Below, one piece after another: positions 1 to 7,468 of a stretch of DNA of 64,000 bases. A program made the translations under genes and the position numbers. A model generated the notes under the pieces. That model saw only the letters and a program-made list of their open reading frames with translations, was not told the origin of the DNA and made no database searches. The stretch is from Opitutales bacterium (GTDB lineage: Bacteria > Verrucomicrobiota > Verrucomicrobiia > Opitutales > Intestinicryptomonadaceae), in the NCBI GenBank assembly GCA_015061945.1, contig SUVP01000006.1, forward strand, positions 1 through 64,000. Direction: 5' to 3'. Position 1 is the stretch's first letter; each line of letters starts with the position of its first letter.

Positions 1-172
1 TTTTATTCTACCTCTTTGATATTCTATTGCCGTTATTGCCAGTGTAGTATGGCAATAACTAAAAATGTTGCACATTTTTACAATAGAATATCGGGGGAAT
101 GGCACCTACGCTTCCAGTCGATGTTTTACGGAGCTGAATACGATGAGTCGCAAGTTCCCACGCTTTTCTTTT
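1..172 (-). repeat. Module X, copy A, with a perfect three-way-junction fold
   Basis: One of three copies in the window (others at 394-570 and, inverted, 57091-57267). Bases 18-29 (GATATTCTATTG) pair perfectly with 81-92. Inside that stem are two further hairpins: 32-41 (GTTATTGCCA) with 50-59, and 61-68 (AAAAATGT) with 72-79. Only a few unpaired bases lie at the junction, which gives a three-way junction. The rest of the module (about 95-172) is conserved sequence without an obvious long stem. Confidence 0.85.
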
Positions 173-199
173 TTAGTCTATACGTTAGGATTTAAGATG

Positions 200-307
200 T
201 TGGGGAGGGTTGATTGCACCCTCCCCAAATCCCACGTAAGCAGGTGAGCCACCTGCACATCGTTGAAGGGGCTTTGCCCCTTACGGAGATTGCATTTGCA
301 ATGCTCC
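200..307. repeat. Module Y hairpin cluster, copy 1
   Basis: Four successive short hairpins. TTGGGGAGGGT at 200-210 pairs with 218-228, GCAGGTG at 240-246 with 250-256, and GGGGC at 268-272 with 276-280. GGAG plus ATTGCA at 285-294 pairs with 297-307 with one bulged base. The same four hairpins occur inverted at about 57350-57460, where the loops differ but the stems are kept. No open reading frame with a credible product covers the stretch. Confidence 0.8.
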
Positions 308-393
308 TATCCCTGTTCGGATTTTTATTTGATGTTTATAGTTATTTTAATGGTTTATTTTTTTAGAATAATAAAAAGAGGATGAATCGGTGC

Positions 394-570
394 TTTTATT
401 CTACCTCTTTGATATTCTATTGCCGTTATTGCCAGTGTAGTATGGCAATAACTAAAAATGCTTCACATTTTTACAATAGAATATCAGGTGAATGGCACCT
501 ACGCTTCCAGTCGATGTTTGCGGAGCTGAATACGATGAGTTGCAAGCTCCCACGCTTTTCTTTTTATTAG
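394..570 (-). repeat. Module X, copy B
   Basis: Second copy of module X. The outer stem is 411-422 with 474-485 and matches copy A exactly. The second inner hairpin has a changed tip (aaaaatg-cttca-cattttt) that shortens the stem by one pair. The copy is followed directly by the terminal arm 571-694. Confidence 0.85.
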
Positions 571-694
571 AAAAAACACCATTTAAAAAACTAAAACGAA
601 AAACTGGCAACGCTTTGCCAGTTTTTCTGTATAATTGTGCAACCCGAAATCAGCGAGCGATATTGCCTACGGCAATCGCTCGCCGGTGCCCGTC
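571..694 (-). repeat. Terminal arm of repeat element copy 1 (two hairpins)
   Basis: The arm holds a hairpin of about 8 bp around loop AACGCTTT (near 600-627), then a larger hairpin around 655-687. The latter pairs GAGCGAT with ATCGCTC and TGCC with GGCA, with an unpaired AT bulge. It aligns without gaps through the first hairpin to the reverse complement of 56968-57090. There the stem bases differ in five consecutive pairs, all compensatory, while loop and flanks are identical. It also serves as the transcript end of miaB and may act as a terminator on either strand. Confidence 0.8.
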
Positions 695-2083
695 AAGTAA
701 AAAACCTTCGAGGGCGGTTACGGTGGCGGAGGTGATTTTTACGTTGACGAGGGTTGCTATTTTGTCTGGGGTAGCGGGGAAGATTACTTTGCGGTGGGTA
801 CGAGTTCTGCCCATAAAGAGGTTTTCGCCACGTTTTGCTGGGGCTTCTACGAGGACTTCTTGGGTTGTTCCCACGAGGGCGTCGTGGTAGGCGATAGATT
901 GTTTTGCGAGGTCAGCCAAGAGGATTTGGTTGCGTTCTTCTTTAATTTCTTCGCTGATAGAGTCGGGTAGTTCTGCCGATTTTGTTCCCATTCTGGGACT
1001 ATATTTGAAAATAAATGCCATATCGAAGTTTGATGCTTTAAAAAGCTCACGGGTTTTTTGGAAATCCTCGTCAGTTTCGTCGGGATAGCCGACGATAACG
1101 TCTGTTGATATGGAGATATTAGGTTTTTTCTCGCGAAGTTTTTGTACAATTTCGAGAAATTTATCTGCACGGTATGGGCGATTCATTTCTTTTAAGATTC
1201 TATCGCTACCTGATTGCATAGGGAGGTGTACATATTCGCAAAGTTTTGGTATGGAAGCGTATGCGTCGATAAGGTCGTCGCCGAAGTATGAGGGGTGTGG
1301 GGAAGTAAAGCGTATTCTTGCGATACCGTCGATTTTATCGATTTCACGAAGTAGGCGTACAAATTCGGTAATTCCGTCTTTTTTACCTTTTTCGCGTCCG
1401 AAAGCGTTTACAACTTGTCCCAAAAGGGTAACTTCGCGGACACCTTGTTGTGCGAGTAGTTTAACTTCTTCGATAACATCTTCGGTTGGGCGAGAGCGTT
1501 GGGCACCACGAACTTTAGGAACGATGCAATAAGAGCAGTTCATTTGGCAACCTTGCATAATGGACACAAAGCCACACGCTTTTTTTGTTCCCAAATTGGT
1601 AATATGTTTTTTTATGTGAAGGTGTGATTCTTCGTTATCGGAGATGTCTACTTGTGCGATGCTTGTTTTAAAAGTACGGCGTCCGTTTGGTGGGAGTTCG
1701 GGATGAGTGATTCCATTTTTTCGGTCGTTAAAAATAGAAATAGCCAGTTCGCCGATACGATGAGTTTGTTTTGAGCCGGCGACAAAGTCTAAATCGGGGA
1801 TAAGTTTAACAAGGTCATTGCCTTTATTTTGAGCCATACAGCCGGTAACCCCAACGACTGGAGTGTGTGTGCCAATCGATTTTCTGTTCCAGACGAGACG
1901 TCCGAGTTTGCCGATTGCTTTTTGTTCGGCTTGTTCTCGCACAGAGCAAGTGTTGACGATACAGACGTCGGCTTGATTTTCGTCGTCAGTAAGTTCCCAA
2001 CCACGTTCGATAAATTGCATAGCGATGTCTTCAGAATCGCGGTCGTTCATCTGGCAACCGTATGTTCTAATATAAACTTTCAC
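650..2083 (-). CDS. miaB: tRNA-2-methylthio-N6-dimethylallyladenosine synthase MiaB
   Basis: Radical-SAM methylthiotransferase that adds a methylthio group to i6A37 of tRNAs, using two [4Fe-4S] clusters. The N-terminal UPF0004 domain carries three cluster cysteines (TYGCQMN, NTCSVR, VTGCMAQ). The radical-SAM motif is C-x3-C-x2-C in GCQMNCSYCIVP, and a TRAM domain closes the protein. I prefer the GTG at 2081-2083, which gives the usual start VKVYIRTYGCQMN and 477 residues; an upstream TTG at 2122 would add 13 unlikely residues. The last 14 residues (DGHRRAIAVGNIAR) are encoded by the arm of the adjacent repeat element and are not family sequence, so the natural stop has been replaced. The gene is divergent from the carboxyltransferase gene. 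Confidence 0.95.
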   Translation of the reverse strand: MKVYIRTYGCQMNDRDSEDIAMQFIERGWELTDDENQADVCIVNTCSVREQAEQKAIGKLGRLVWNRKSIGTHTPVVGVTGCMAQNKGNDLVKLIPDLDFVAGSKQTHRIGELAISIFNDRKNGITHPELPPNGRRTFKTSIAQVDISDNEESHLHIKKHITNLGTKKACGFVSIMQGCQMNCSYCIVPKVRGAQRSRPTEDVIEEVKLLAQQGVREVTLLGQVVNAFGREKGKKDGITEFVRLLREIDKIDGIARIRFTSPHPSYFGDDLIDAYASIPKLCEYVHLPMQSGSDRILKEMNRPYRADKFLEIVQKLREKKPNISISTDVIVGYPDETDEDFQKTRELFKASNFDMAFIFKYSPRMGTKSAELPDSISEEIKEERNQILLADLAKQSIAYHDALVGTTQEVLVEAPAKRGENLFMGRTRTHRKVIFPATPDKIATLVNVKITSATVTALEGFLLDGHRRAIAVGNIAR

Positions 2084-2252
2084 GATTTTTTTGTATAAAA
2101 ATTTGCTTGAAATCGGCAACAAAATTTCGATTGAATTAACAATGCGTAGATATTGCCGTAGTATATTTAGTAATGTTTACAGAAAATATTTACACACTTT
2201 TGAGAAAAGAAAAGTCAAAAAAACAAAAATAGGATTATTATTAAACAAATTT

Positions 2253-3698
2253 ATGAAACCAGTTGTATTTAATAATACAGTTTTGCGAGACGGTCACCAA
2301 TCGCTCGCAGCAACGAGAATGCCAACAGAAATGATGCTTCCAGCTTGTCCGATTTTGGATAGTATGGGCTTCGGAGCTCTTGAAACTTGGGGCGGTGCAA
2401 CGATAGACTCGGGTTTGCGTTTTCTTGGGGAGTTCCCATTTGATCGTCTCGACGCATTGAAAAAAGCGTGTCCAAAAACAAAACATATGATGCTTTTCCG
2501 TGGGCAAAATATGGTCGCATACGCACACTATCCAGACGATGTTGTGCAAGCGTTTGTCAATACATCGGCAAAGCATGGAATGGACATTTTCCGTATCTTT
2601 GATGCTCTTAATGACCCTCGCAATCTTGAATGTTCGATTAACGCAGTTAAGGCAATCGGCAAAGAAGCACATGGTACAATTTGTTATACAAAGAGTCCTG
2701 TTCACACGGTTGAATCTTTTGTGAAACTTGGTGCGACACTCGAAGATATGGGATGTTCGGCGATTGTCATCAAGGATATGGCAGGTCTTGTTCCACCTTA
2801 TGTGACATATCAAATTGTCAAGGGCTTGAAAGATAATATCAAGATTCCGGTGATAATCCATACTCACGAAACTGCTGGTATGGGTGCACCAACTTACTAT
2901 GCGGCAATCGATGCGGGTGTCGATGCAATAGATACATCAATTTCTCCATTTGCAAACGGAACTGGTCAACCTGATACAGCACGAATGCTCGCAATGCTCG
3001 AAGACCATCCACGCAAGCCTGATTACGACACCAAGAAGCTCGCAGAATTGCGTGAATACTTCCAAAGCGTTTACGATAAACTCGGTTTCTATGAAAATCC
3101 GAAAAACGAAGTTATAGATACCGACGCACTCATTTATCAAGTACCAGGGGGGATGCTCTCGAATTTCCGTGTACAACTTAAGGAACAAAAAATGGAAGAC
3201 AAGTTTGAAGAAGTCTTTGCAGAAGTTCCATATGTTCGTGAAAAACTCGGTTGGATTCCACTCGTAACACCGACTTCGCAGATTGTCGGTACACAGGCGA
3301 TGATGAACGTAAAGTTTGGTCGTTGGAAGATGTTTACACCACAAGCAATGGATATCGCACTTGGTTATTACGGACGTACTCCAGCACCAGTTGATCCGGA
3401 AGTTCGTGCTCTCGCACAAAAGATGTCTGGCAAAGATCCAATCGAATGCCGTCCAGCAGATTTAAAGAAACCTGGAATGGAAGACTTGCGTAAGGAACTT
3501 CGTGCAAAAGGTTTGAAAGATGACGACGAACATTGTGTAATCTATGCGATGTTCCCACAACAACTCGAAGACCTCTACTCGAAGCCACGCGACGCATTCA
3601 AACTCAAGTCGCCAGCCGAGAAAAAGCCATCGGGTGAACCTCGCAAGCTCAATATCACAATTGACGGCGTTTCAAAGAATGTTGAAATTGTCGGTTAA
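2253..3698 (+). CDS. Biotin-dependent carboxyltransferase subunit (oxaloacetate decarboxylase alpha / pyruvate carboxylase B / transcarboxylase 5S type)
   Basis: Transfers a carboxyl group between a biotinyl protein and pyruvate/oxaloacetate. An HMGL-like TIM barrel begins with LRDGHQS near residue 10. It carries the metal and carboxylated-lysine motif IKDMAG and the metal-binding HTHETAG. A conserved carboxylase domain follows to about residue 460. The ATG at 2253 starts the conserved MKPVVFNNTVLRDGHQ and gives 481 residues; the frame is open further upstream but unrelated. The C-terminus stops just after a short linker (LNITIDGVSKNVEIVG), and the biotinyl domain with its MKM motif that full-length OadA carries is absent. 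It must therefore work with a separate biotin carrier, as transcarboxylase 5S does. No carrier, biotin carboxylase or membrane beta subunit lies in the window, so the exact enzyme cannot be decided. Confidence 0.85.
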   Translation: MKPVVFNNTVLRDGHQSLAATRMPTEMMLPACPILDSMGFGALETWGGATIDSGLRFLGEFPFDRLDALKKACPKTKHMMLFRGQNMVAYAHYPDDVVQAFVNTSAKHGMDIFRIFDALNDPRNLECSINAVKAIGKEAHGTICYTKSPVHTVESFVKLGATLEDMGCSAIVIKDMAGLVPPYVTYQIVKGLKDNIKIPVIIHTHETAGMGAPTYYAAIDAGVDAIDTSISPFANGTGQPDTARMLAMLEDHPRKPDYDTKKLAELREYFQSVYDKLGFYENPKNEVIDTDALIYQVPGGMLSNFRVQLKEQKMEDKFEEVFAEVPYVREKLGWIPLVTPTSQIVGTQAMMNVKFGRWKMFTPQAMDIALGYYGRTPAPVDPEVRALAQKMSGKDPIECRPADLKKPGMEDLRKELRAKGLKDDDEHCVIYAMFPQQLEDLYSKPRDAFKLKSPAEKKPSGEPRKLNITIDGVSKNVEIVG

Positions 3699-3725
3699 TT
3701 TTGCATAAAAAACTTGAAAATTTAC

Positions 3726-3759
3726 AGCCGTATTGTCAGAAATGACGTACGGCTTTTTT
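3726..3759 (+). terminator. Rho-independent terminator after the carboxyltransferase gene
   Basis: AGCCGTA (3726-3732) pairs with TACGGCT (3748-3754), followed by a run of six T. It sits 27 bases after the stop codon. The T-run ends immediately before the ATG of the next lipoprotein gene at 3760, so the next gene has no room for its own leader unless transcripts read through. Confidence 0.75.
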
Positions 3760-4101
3760 ATGAAATATTTTAAAATTTTTCTCTTTTCTATTTTCTGCAT
3801 TCTACTTGTATCGTGTAGTTCGATTCTTGAACGCAGAAATGTGAAAATCGAGTTGCTTTCTGAGTCGGAAACTGAAATAGTTTTTAGTGGCTCTTGTTCT
3901 GAAAGTTCAAAGGTTGTTGAGAATATAGATGTTTTGTATCCAAATGAAGAAACAGCTATTGTCAATGCGAATGCGACTTTGGCAAGCTTTGCAAATGAAG
4001 ATTTAAAGGGCGACTTTATTATAAAAGTAAAAAATAATCCGAAATTAAGGTTTGTCTTGTTTGGGACAAAAAAACATATAATCTGGATAAAAAATAAATA
4101 A
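3760..4101 (+). CDS. Small predicted lipoprotein, unknown function
   Basis: A 113-residue protein with a short basic start, a hydrophobic stretch and a lipobox (LVSC at about residues 16-19), so probably lipid-anchored. The rest is polar with beta-strand character and no motif I recognise. The ATG at 3760 is chosen because it begins the signal peptide; an in-frame TTG at 3733 would place the terminator hairpin inside the gene. No Shine-Dalgarno is visible. It lies 4 bases before the next lipoprotein gene, so the two are probably cotranscribed. Confidence 0.7.
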   Translation: MKYFKIFLFSIFCILLVSCSSILERRNVKIELLSESETEIVFSGSCSESSKVVENIDVLYPNEETAIVNANATLASFANEDLKGDFIIKVKNNPKLRFVLFGTKKHIIWIKNK

Positions 4102-4105
4102 TTAA

Positions 4106-4990
4106 ATGGAAAACTTTTTGAGAGTCTTACAACTTTTACTCGTTGCAATAGTGCTTGTGGGTTGCCAAAGCGTGCAACGAAAAGTTGTAGTTGTGGATTC
4201 TCAAACAGGTGTTCCCGTTTCGGGAGCGTTTGTGTATGCGTATTCATACGATGCGTTTGACCCACTTGCGTCGCATGGTTTGTATCTTACCGATTCAAAT
4301 GGGGAAGTTGCTGTAAAAGAACGTTGTAGAAATTTTGCCGTAAGTGCTGGTAAGGAGGGATATAATTATGTCAAATATGCAGAACCAGCAGTTCTTGAAG
4401 GCAATACGTTGGTATCAAAACTGAAACTTACACCAGAAGAAATCAGTGGTAGGTATCCAGTCAGAATAGAAATGTTCAGAAAGTTCCCTTCAGACAGTAA
4501 GACGCAATCAATCGTCAAACAGATGTACAATTATTTCAACAAACGCAATATTTATATGGCGACAGTTGGCGAGCCATATATTGTGGAAGTTGAAGTTTAT
4601 GTAGTTGATGCCGACACAAATGAACCTGTTAACGATGCTATGCTTTTTGTCAGAAGTGGATCTTTTGCAAACGGACATTATGAAGATATTGTAGCGACAA
4701 ATTCAGACGGAATCGCAAAAGTTTCAATCGATTTAGTCTCGCCGAGTTTGCGTATAGATACAGGTAAAGAGGGTTATCAGCCGACAAAGAAATTCTGGAA
4801 AGATCAATATAAGCGTGGCTCGTATATTGTATATCTTTCCAAGAGTAAAAAATCGGGTTCAAAATCAATCGTGTTGGGTGATACATCGGAATTTTCAAAG
4901 CGTAAAACAAACATCAGATTGTGGGAAAGATTCAAAGCCTATTATCAGAAAGCCGGAGGCTCGTTTAAGTATTTACGTGAAACTCGATAA
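4106..4990 (+). CDS. Lipoprotein with two carboxypeptidase-regulatory-like (Ig-fold) domains
   Basis: 294 residues with a lipoprotein signal ending LVGC (about residues 17-20). Two similar segments follow, each with a VVDxxTxxPVxxAxxxV start and a D-S/T-x-G turn: KVVVVDSQTGVPVSGAFVY near residue 26 and EVYVVDADTNEPVNDAMLFV near 163. Each ends in an AGKEGY or TGKEGYQ motif. These are hallmarks of CarboxypepD_reg-like or similar all-beta domains found in envelope proteins. The C-terminal 50 residues are basic. No catalytic residues are visible. It is cotranscribed with the preceding small lipoprotein. The function is unknown and probably structural or adhesive. Confidence 0.65.
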   Translation: MENFLRVLQLLLVAIVLVGCQSVQRKVVVVDSQTGVPVSGAFVYAYSYDAFDPLASHGLYLTDSNGEVAVKERCRNFAVSAGKEGYNYVKYAEPAVLEGNTLVSKLKLTPEEISGRYPVRIEMFRKFPSDSKTQSIVKQMYNYFNKRNIYMATVGEPYIVEVEVYVVDADTNEPVNDAMLFVRSGSFANGHYEDIVATNSDGIAKVSIDLVSPSLRIDTGKEGYQPTKKFWKDQYKRGSYIVYLSKSKKSGSKSIVLGDTSEFSKRKTNIRLWERFKAYYQKAGGSFKYLRETR

Positions 4991-5109
4991 TCGTGTGAAA
5001 TTTTTTTGTTTTTTTGGTGTAATTGCGAATCGATGAAAGGTCGATTTGTTGTGTAAAAAAGTGTTGTATTCTTGGGGGTTGCTACTAATATTACAGCAAT
5101 TTTTTTATT

Positions 5110-5616
5110 ATGGACGATTTTACTCAACAAGGATTTGATGCCAAAAATGAGCAAGGTTTCGTTTATACGAAACTCGATGCTGCTATAAATTGGGTTAGAG
5201 CAAATTCAATATGGCCACAGCCAATGGGTCTTGCATGTTGTGCAATCGAGCTTATGGCAGTGGGTGGTTCGCGTTTTGATATCGCACGTTTCGGTATGGA
5301 AGTTATGCGATTTTCTCCACGCCAGAGCGACTGTATGATTGTCGCAGGAACAGTGTCGTACAAAATGGCTGGTTCTATAAAACGCATTTACGACCAAATG
5401 GCATCGCCTAAATGGGTGATTGCAATGGGAGCGTGTGCGTCGTCGGGCGGAATGTTCCGAACATACTCGACTTTGCAAGGCGTAGACAAAATTATTCCAG
5501 TTGATGTTTACGTTGCTGGTTGCCCGACTCGCCCAGAAGCGTTGCTCGATGCAATGGTTTCGCTCCAAAAGAAAATCGGACAGGAGCGTTCGACAAAAGC
5601 GTTGTTCAGCAAATAG
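5110..5616 (+). CDS. nuoB: NADH-quinone oxidoreductase subunit B
   Basis: Peripheral subunit of complex I that holds cluster N2, the last iron-sulfur centre before quinone. The four ligands are visible: tandem Cys43-Cys44 (LACCAIEL), Cys109 (MGACASSGG) and Cys138 ([10 protein letters not shown]). The length of 168 residues is normal. It is the first gene of the nuo operon here. The gene that normally precedes it, nuoA, is missing: only 119 non-coding bases separate nuoB from the lipoprotein gene upstream. The start sits after an AT-rich stretch without a clear ribosome binding site. Confidence 0.97.
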   Translation: MDDFTQQGFDAKNEQGFVYTKLDAAINWVRANSIWPQPMGLACCAIELMAVGGSRFDIARFGMEVMRFSPRQSDCMIVAGTVSYKMAGSIKRIYDQMASPKWVIAMGACASSGGMFRTYSTLQGVDKIIPVDVYVAGCPTRPEALLDAMVSLQKKIGQERSTKALFSK

Positions 5617-5627
5617 AAAGTTTTGTT

Positions 5628-6212
5628 ATGGAAATTGAAAAATTTGTTTCCGAGTTGCCCGCATTGAAAATCCGTAAAACTGCAGACGGCATTGCATCGT
5701 TCGATTGTTCGGTTGAAGACCTCGTTTTAGCGTCGACGATTTTGCGTGATAAATTCAATTTTGAAAGCCTCAATAATATATCGGCTCTCGATTTTGGCGA
5801 AGAGCTTACTGAAAATCGATATGGGGCAGTTTACCATTTTTACTCGCACGCAAATAAAGAATACGCAAGTTTGCGAGTAGTTTGCCAAAGCGTGAAAGAA
5901 CCGAAAATTCCGTCATTATGCCCAGTTTACAAAGGAGCAGATTGGCTCGAACGTGAATGTTTTGATATGATGGGAATCGTTTTTGAAGGGCATCCACGCT
6001 TGGCGAGAATTCTAATGTGGGACAATTATCCATACTACCCATTGCGTAAAGATTTTCCACTTGCTGGAAAAGAAGCACCACTCCCGCCGTCATTTGAAGG
6101 GAATGAAAATGCGACAAAGGTTGAACCTGCACCAGAAGAGGGCGGACCATTCCACGCACCGTCGAGTAGTACAGAGTTCTGTGCTCAACGAGAGCCACGC
6201 AGTGCCGAATAG
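5628..6212 (+). CDS. nuoC: NADH-quinone oxidoreductase subunit C
   Basis: The 30-kDa peripheral subunit of complex I, next to NuoD near the quinone site. It has the signature DWLERECFDMMGIVFEGHP and then ILMWDNYPYYPLRKDFPL, followed by a proline- and glutamate-rich tail of about 45 residues that is not conserved in the family. The ATG at 5628 lies 11 bases after the nuoB stop; upstream in-frame codons overlap nuoB and encode unrelated sequence. Length 194 residues. It is a separate gene, not fused to nuoD as in some enterobacteria. Confidence 0.95.
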   Translation: MEIEKFVSELPALKIRKTADGIASFDCSVEDLVLASTILRDKFNFESLNNISALDFGEELTENRYGAVYHFYSHANKEYASLRVVCQSVKEPKIPSLCPVYKGADWLERECFDMMGIVFEGHPRLARILMWDNYPYYPLRKDFPLAGKEAPLPPSFEGNENATKVEPAPEEGGPFHAPSSSTEFCAQREPRSAE

Positions 6213-6233
6213 AACATAAAAATTTTTTTGAAT

Positions 6234-7451
6234 ATGGAAAAAGAATTTACATATCCTGAACCAGAACATTTGGCAGACGATAGAATCGGGGAAAAAATGA
6301 TAGTCAATATCGGGCCGTCGCACCCTGCCACACACGGTGTTTTGCGAATGAAGCTTGAGTTAGATGGCGACTTAATCACTCGTGCCGATCCAATTATTGG
6401 TCAACTCCACAGAGGGCAAGAAAAGCTCGCTGAAAATATGACCTATAACCAGTTCATCCCTTTTACTGACCGACTCGATTATCTCGCACCAATTTGCAAT
6501 AACGTAGCATTTGCAACATGCGTTGAAAAAATCGCAGGCATAGAAATTACCGAAAGATGCAAAGCTATCCGTGTAATTTGTTGCGAACTTTCGCGTATTG
6601 CAAGCCACCTTGTCGGTTTGGCAGCATACGCAATGGACGCTGGCTCGTGGACCGGCTTTATGTATTGCTTTACTCAGCGTGAGAAAATCTTGACGCTTTT
6701 TGAACAACTCACAGGTGCGAGAATGACATCATCGTACGCACGTATCGGTGGGCTTTCTCGAGATATTCCAGATGGTTGGCTTGGCAATGTAAACTCGTTC
6801 TGCAATCAGTTTTTGCCAGCACTTGATGAAATCGACGCACTGATAACACGCAACCGAATTTTTGTAGATAGAGCAGCAGGTATCGGCGTTGTAAGCCCAG
6901 AACAAGCAATGCAGTGGGGCTTAACAGGTGCAAACTTGCGTGGTAGCGGTGTTGCAAGCGATCTTCGCAAAGACGTTCCATACTTGGGCTATGAGGATTA
7001 TGAATTTGATGTTCCCATTGGCGTGAATGGCGATTGCTACGATAGATGGCTTGTAAGAATTGAAGAAATGCGTCAAAGCGTACGCATCGTTCGCCAAGCG
7101 ATTGAGAAAATGCCAAATGGTGCAATCAATGTTTCAGACCCACGCATATCGCTTCCAAAAAAAGATAACGTGCTTAAAAATATGGAAGACCTTATCAACA
7201 ATTTCGTGTTGGTGACACAAGGTCCAGATATTCCAAAAGGCGAAGCGTATTTTGAAGCAGAAAATCCAAAAGGTGCGTTGGGCTTCTATGTGGTATCAAA
7301 TGGCGGAGGTGTTCCGTACAGAGTAAAAGTCAGAGCACCGTCGTTTGTAAGCCTTTCGGCAATGCAGGAAATTTTACCAGGGCATCATATGAGCGATATG
7401 GCTGTAATTCTCGGCTCGTTCGACTTTGTTCTCGGCGAATGCGATAGATAA
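6234..7451 (+). CDS. nuoD: NADH-quinone oxidoreductase subunit D
   Basis: The 49-kDa subunit of complex I, which forms the quinone pocket with NuoB and is related to the hydrogenase large subunit. The motif IGPSHPATHGVLR near residue 25 holds the quinone-binding histidine. It also has RGQEKLAENMTYNQ and ends with the usual LGSFDFVLGECDR. Start at ATG 6234; an in-frame TTG two codons earlier is less likely. 405 residues, normal length. It lies 21 bases after nuoC. Confidence 0.97.
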   Translation: MEKEFTYPEPEHLADDRIGEKMIVNIGPSHPATHGVLRMKLELDGDLITRADPIIGQLHRGQEKLAENMTYNQFIPFTDRLDYLAPICNNVAFATCVEKIAGIEITERCKAIRVICCELSRIASHLVGLAAYAMDAGSWTGFMYCFTQREKILTLFEQLTGARMTSSYARIGGLSRDIPDGWLGNVNSFCNQFLPALDEIDALITRNRIFVDRAAGIGVVSPEQAMQWGLTGANLRGSGVASDLRKDVPYLGYEDYEFDVPIGVNGDCYDRWLVRIEEMRQSVRIVRQAIEKMPNGAINVSDPRISLPKKDNVLKNMEDLINNFVLVTQGPDIPKGEAYFEAENPKGALGFYVVSNGGGVPYRVKVRAPSFVSLSAMQEILPGHHMSDMAVILGSFDFVLGECDR

Positions 7452-7468
7452 TTTTTTAGGAGTTTAAA

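Larger units (their letters stand above)
1..694 (-). repeat. Composite hairpin-rich repeat element, copy 1 (cut by window start)
   Basis: A non-coding mosaic repeated in inverted orientation at 56968-57575. Order on the plus strand: module X (1-172), module Y (about 176-393, including a hairpin-rich part at 200-307), module X again (394-570), then a terminal arm (571-694). Everything is built of short hairpins. The element ends with the 11-bp sequence cgccggtgccc (681-691), which is inverted at the outer end of the other copy. The inner end overlaps the last codons of miaB. No transposase or other long gene lies inside. The extra X-Y unit compared with copy 2 suggests tandem expansion. The left end lies outside the window. 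The repeat itself is certain; its nature (MITE-like, REP-like or RNA gene) is not. Confidence 0.9.

Noticed and set aside
18-92. tRNA-like cloverleaf in module X
   Set aside because: Three stems only, no anticodon loop of seven, no T-loop or D-loop consensus and no CCA end.
1-694. Group II intron or autonomous insertion sequence
   Set aside because: No reverse transcriptase, maturase or transposase frame lies in either copy, and no intron domain V pattern was seen.
1-700. Possible CRISPR array in the repeat-rich left end
   Set aside because: The repeats are long modules with internal hairpins and unequal spacing, not 25-40-base direct repeats with unique spacers, and no cas gene is present.
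492-890. Open frame of 132 codons on the plus strand
   Set aside because: It runs through the repeat and then antisense to miaB, with no recognisable protein.
2241-2867. Open frame of 208 codons on the minus strand
   Set aside because: It is antisense to the well-supported carboxyltransferase gene and its product is rich in Cys, His and Trp without any domain.
5079-5107. Terminator-like hairpin with T-run just before nuoB
   Set aside because: The stem is only five base pairs with an eleven-base loop, too weak to call.
4991-5109. A hidden nuoA in the gap before nuoB
   Set aside because: The gap is only 119 bases, has no suitable frame and no hydrophobic three-helix coding sequence.
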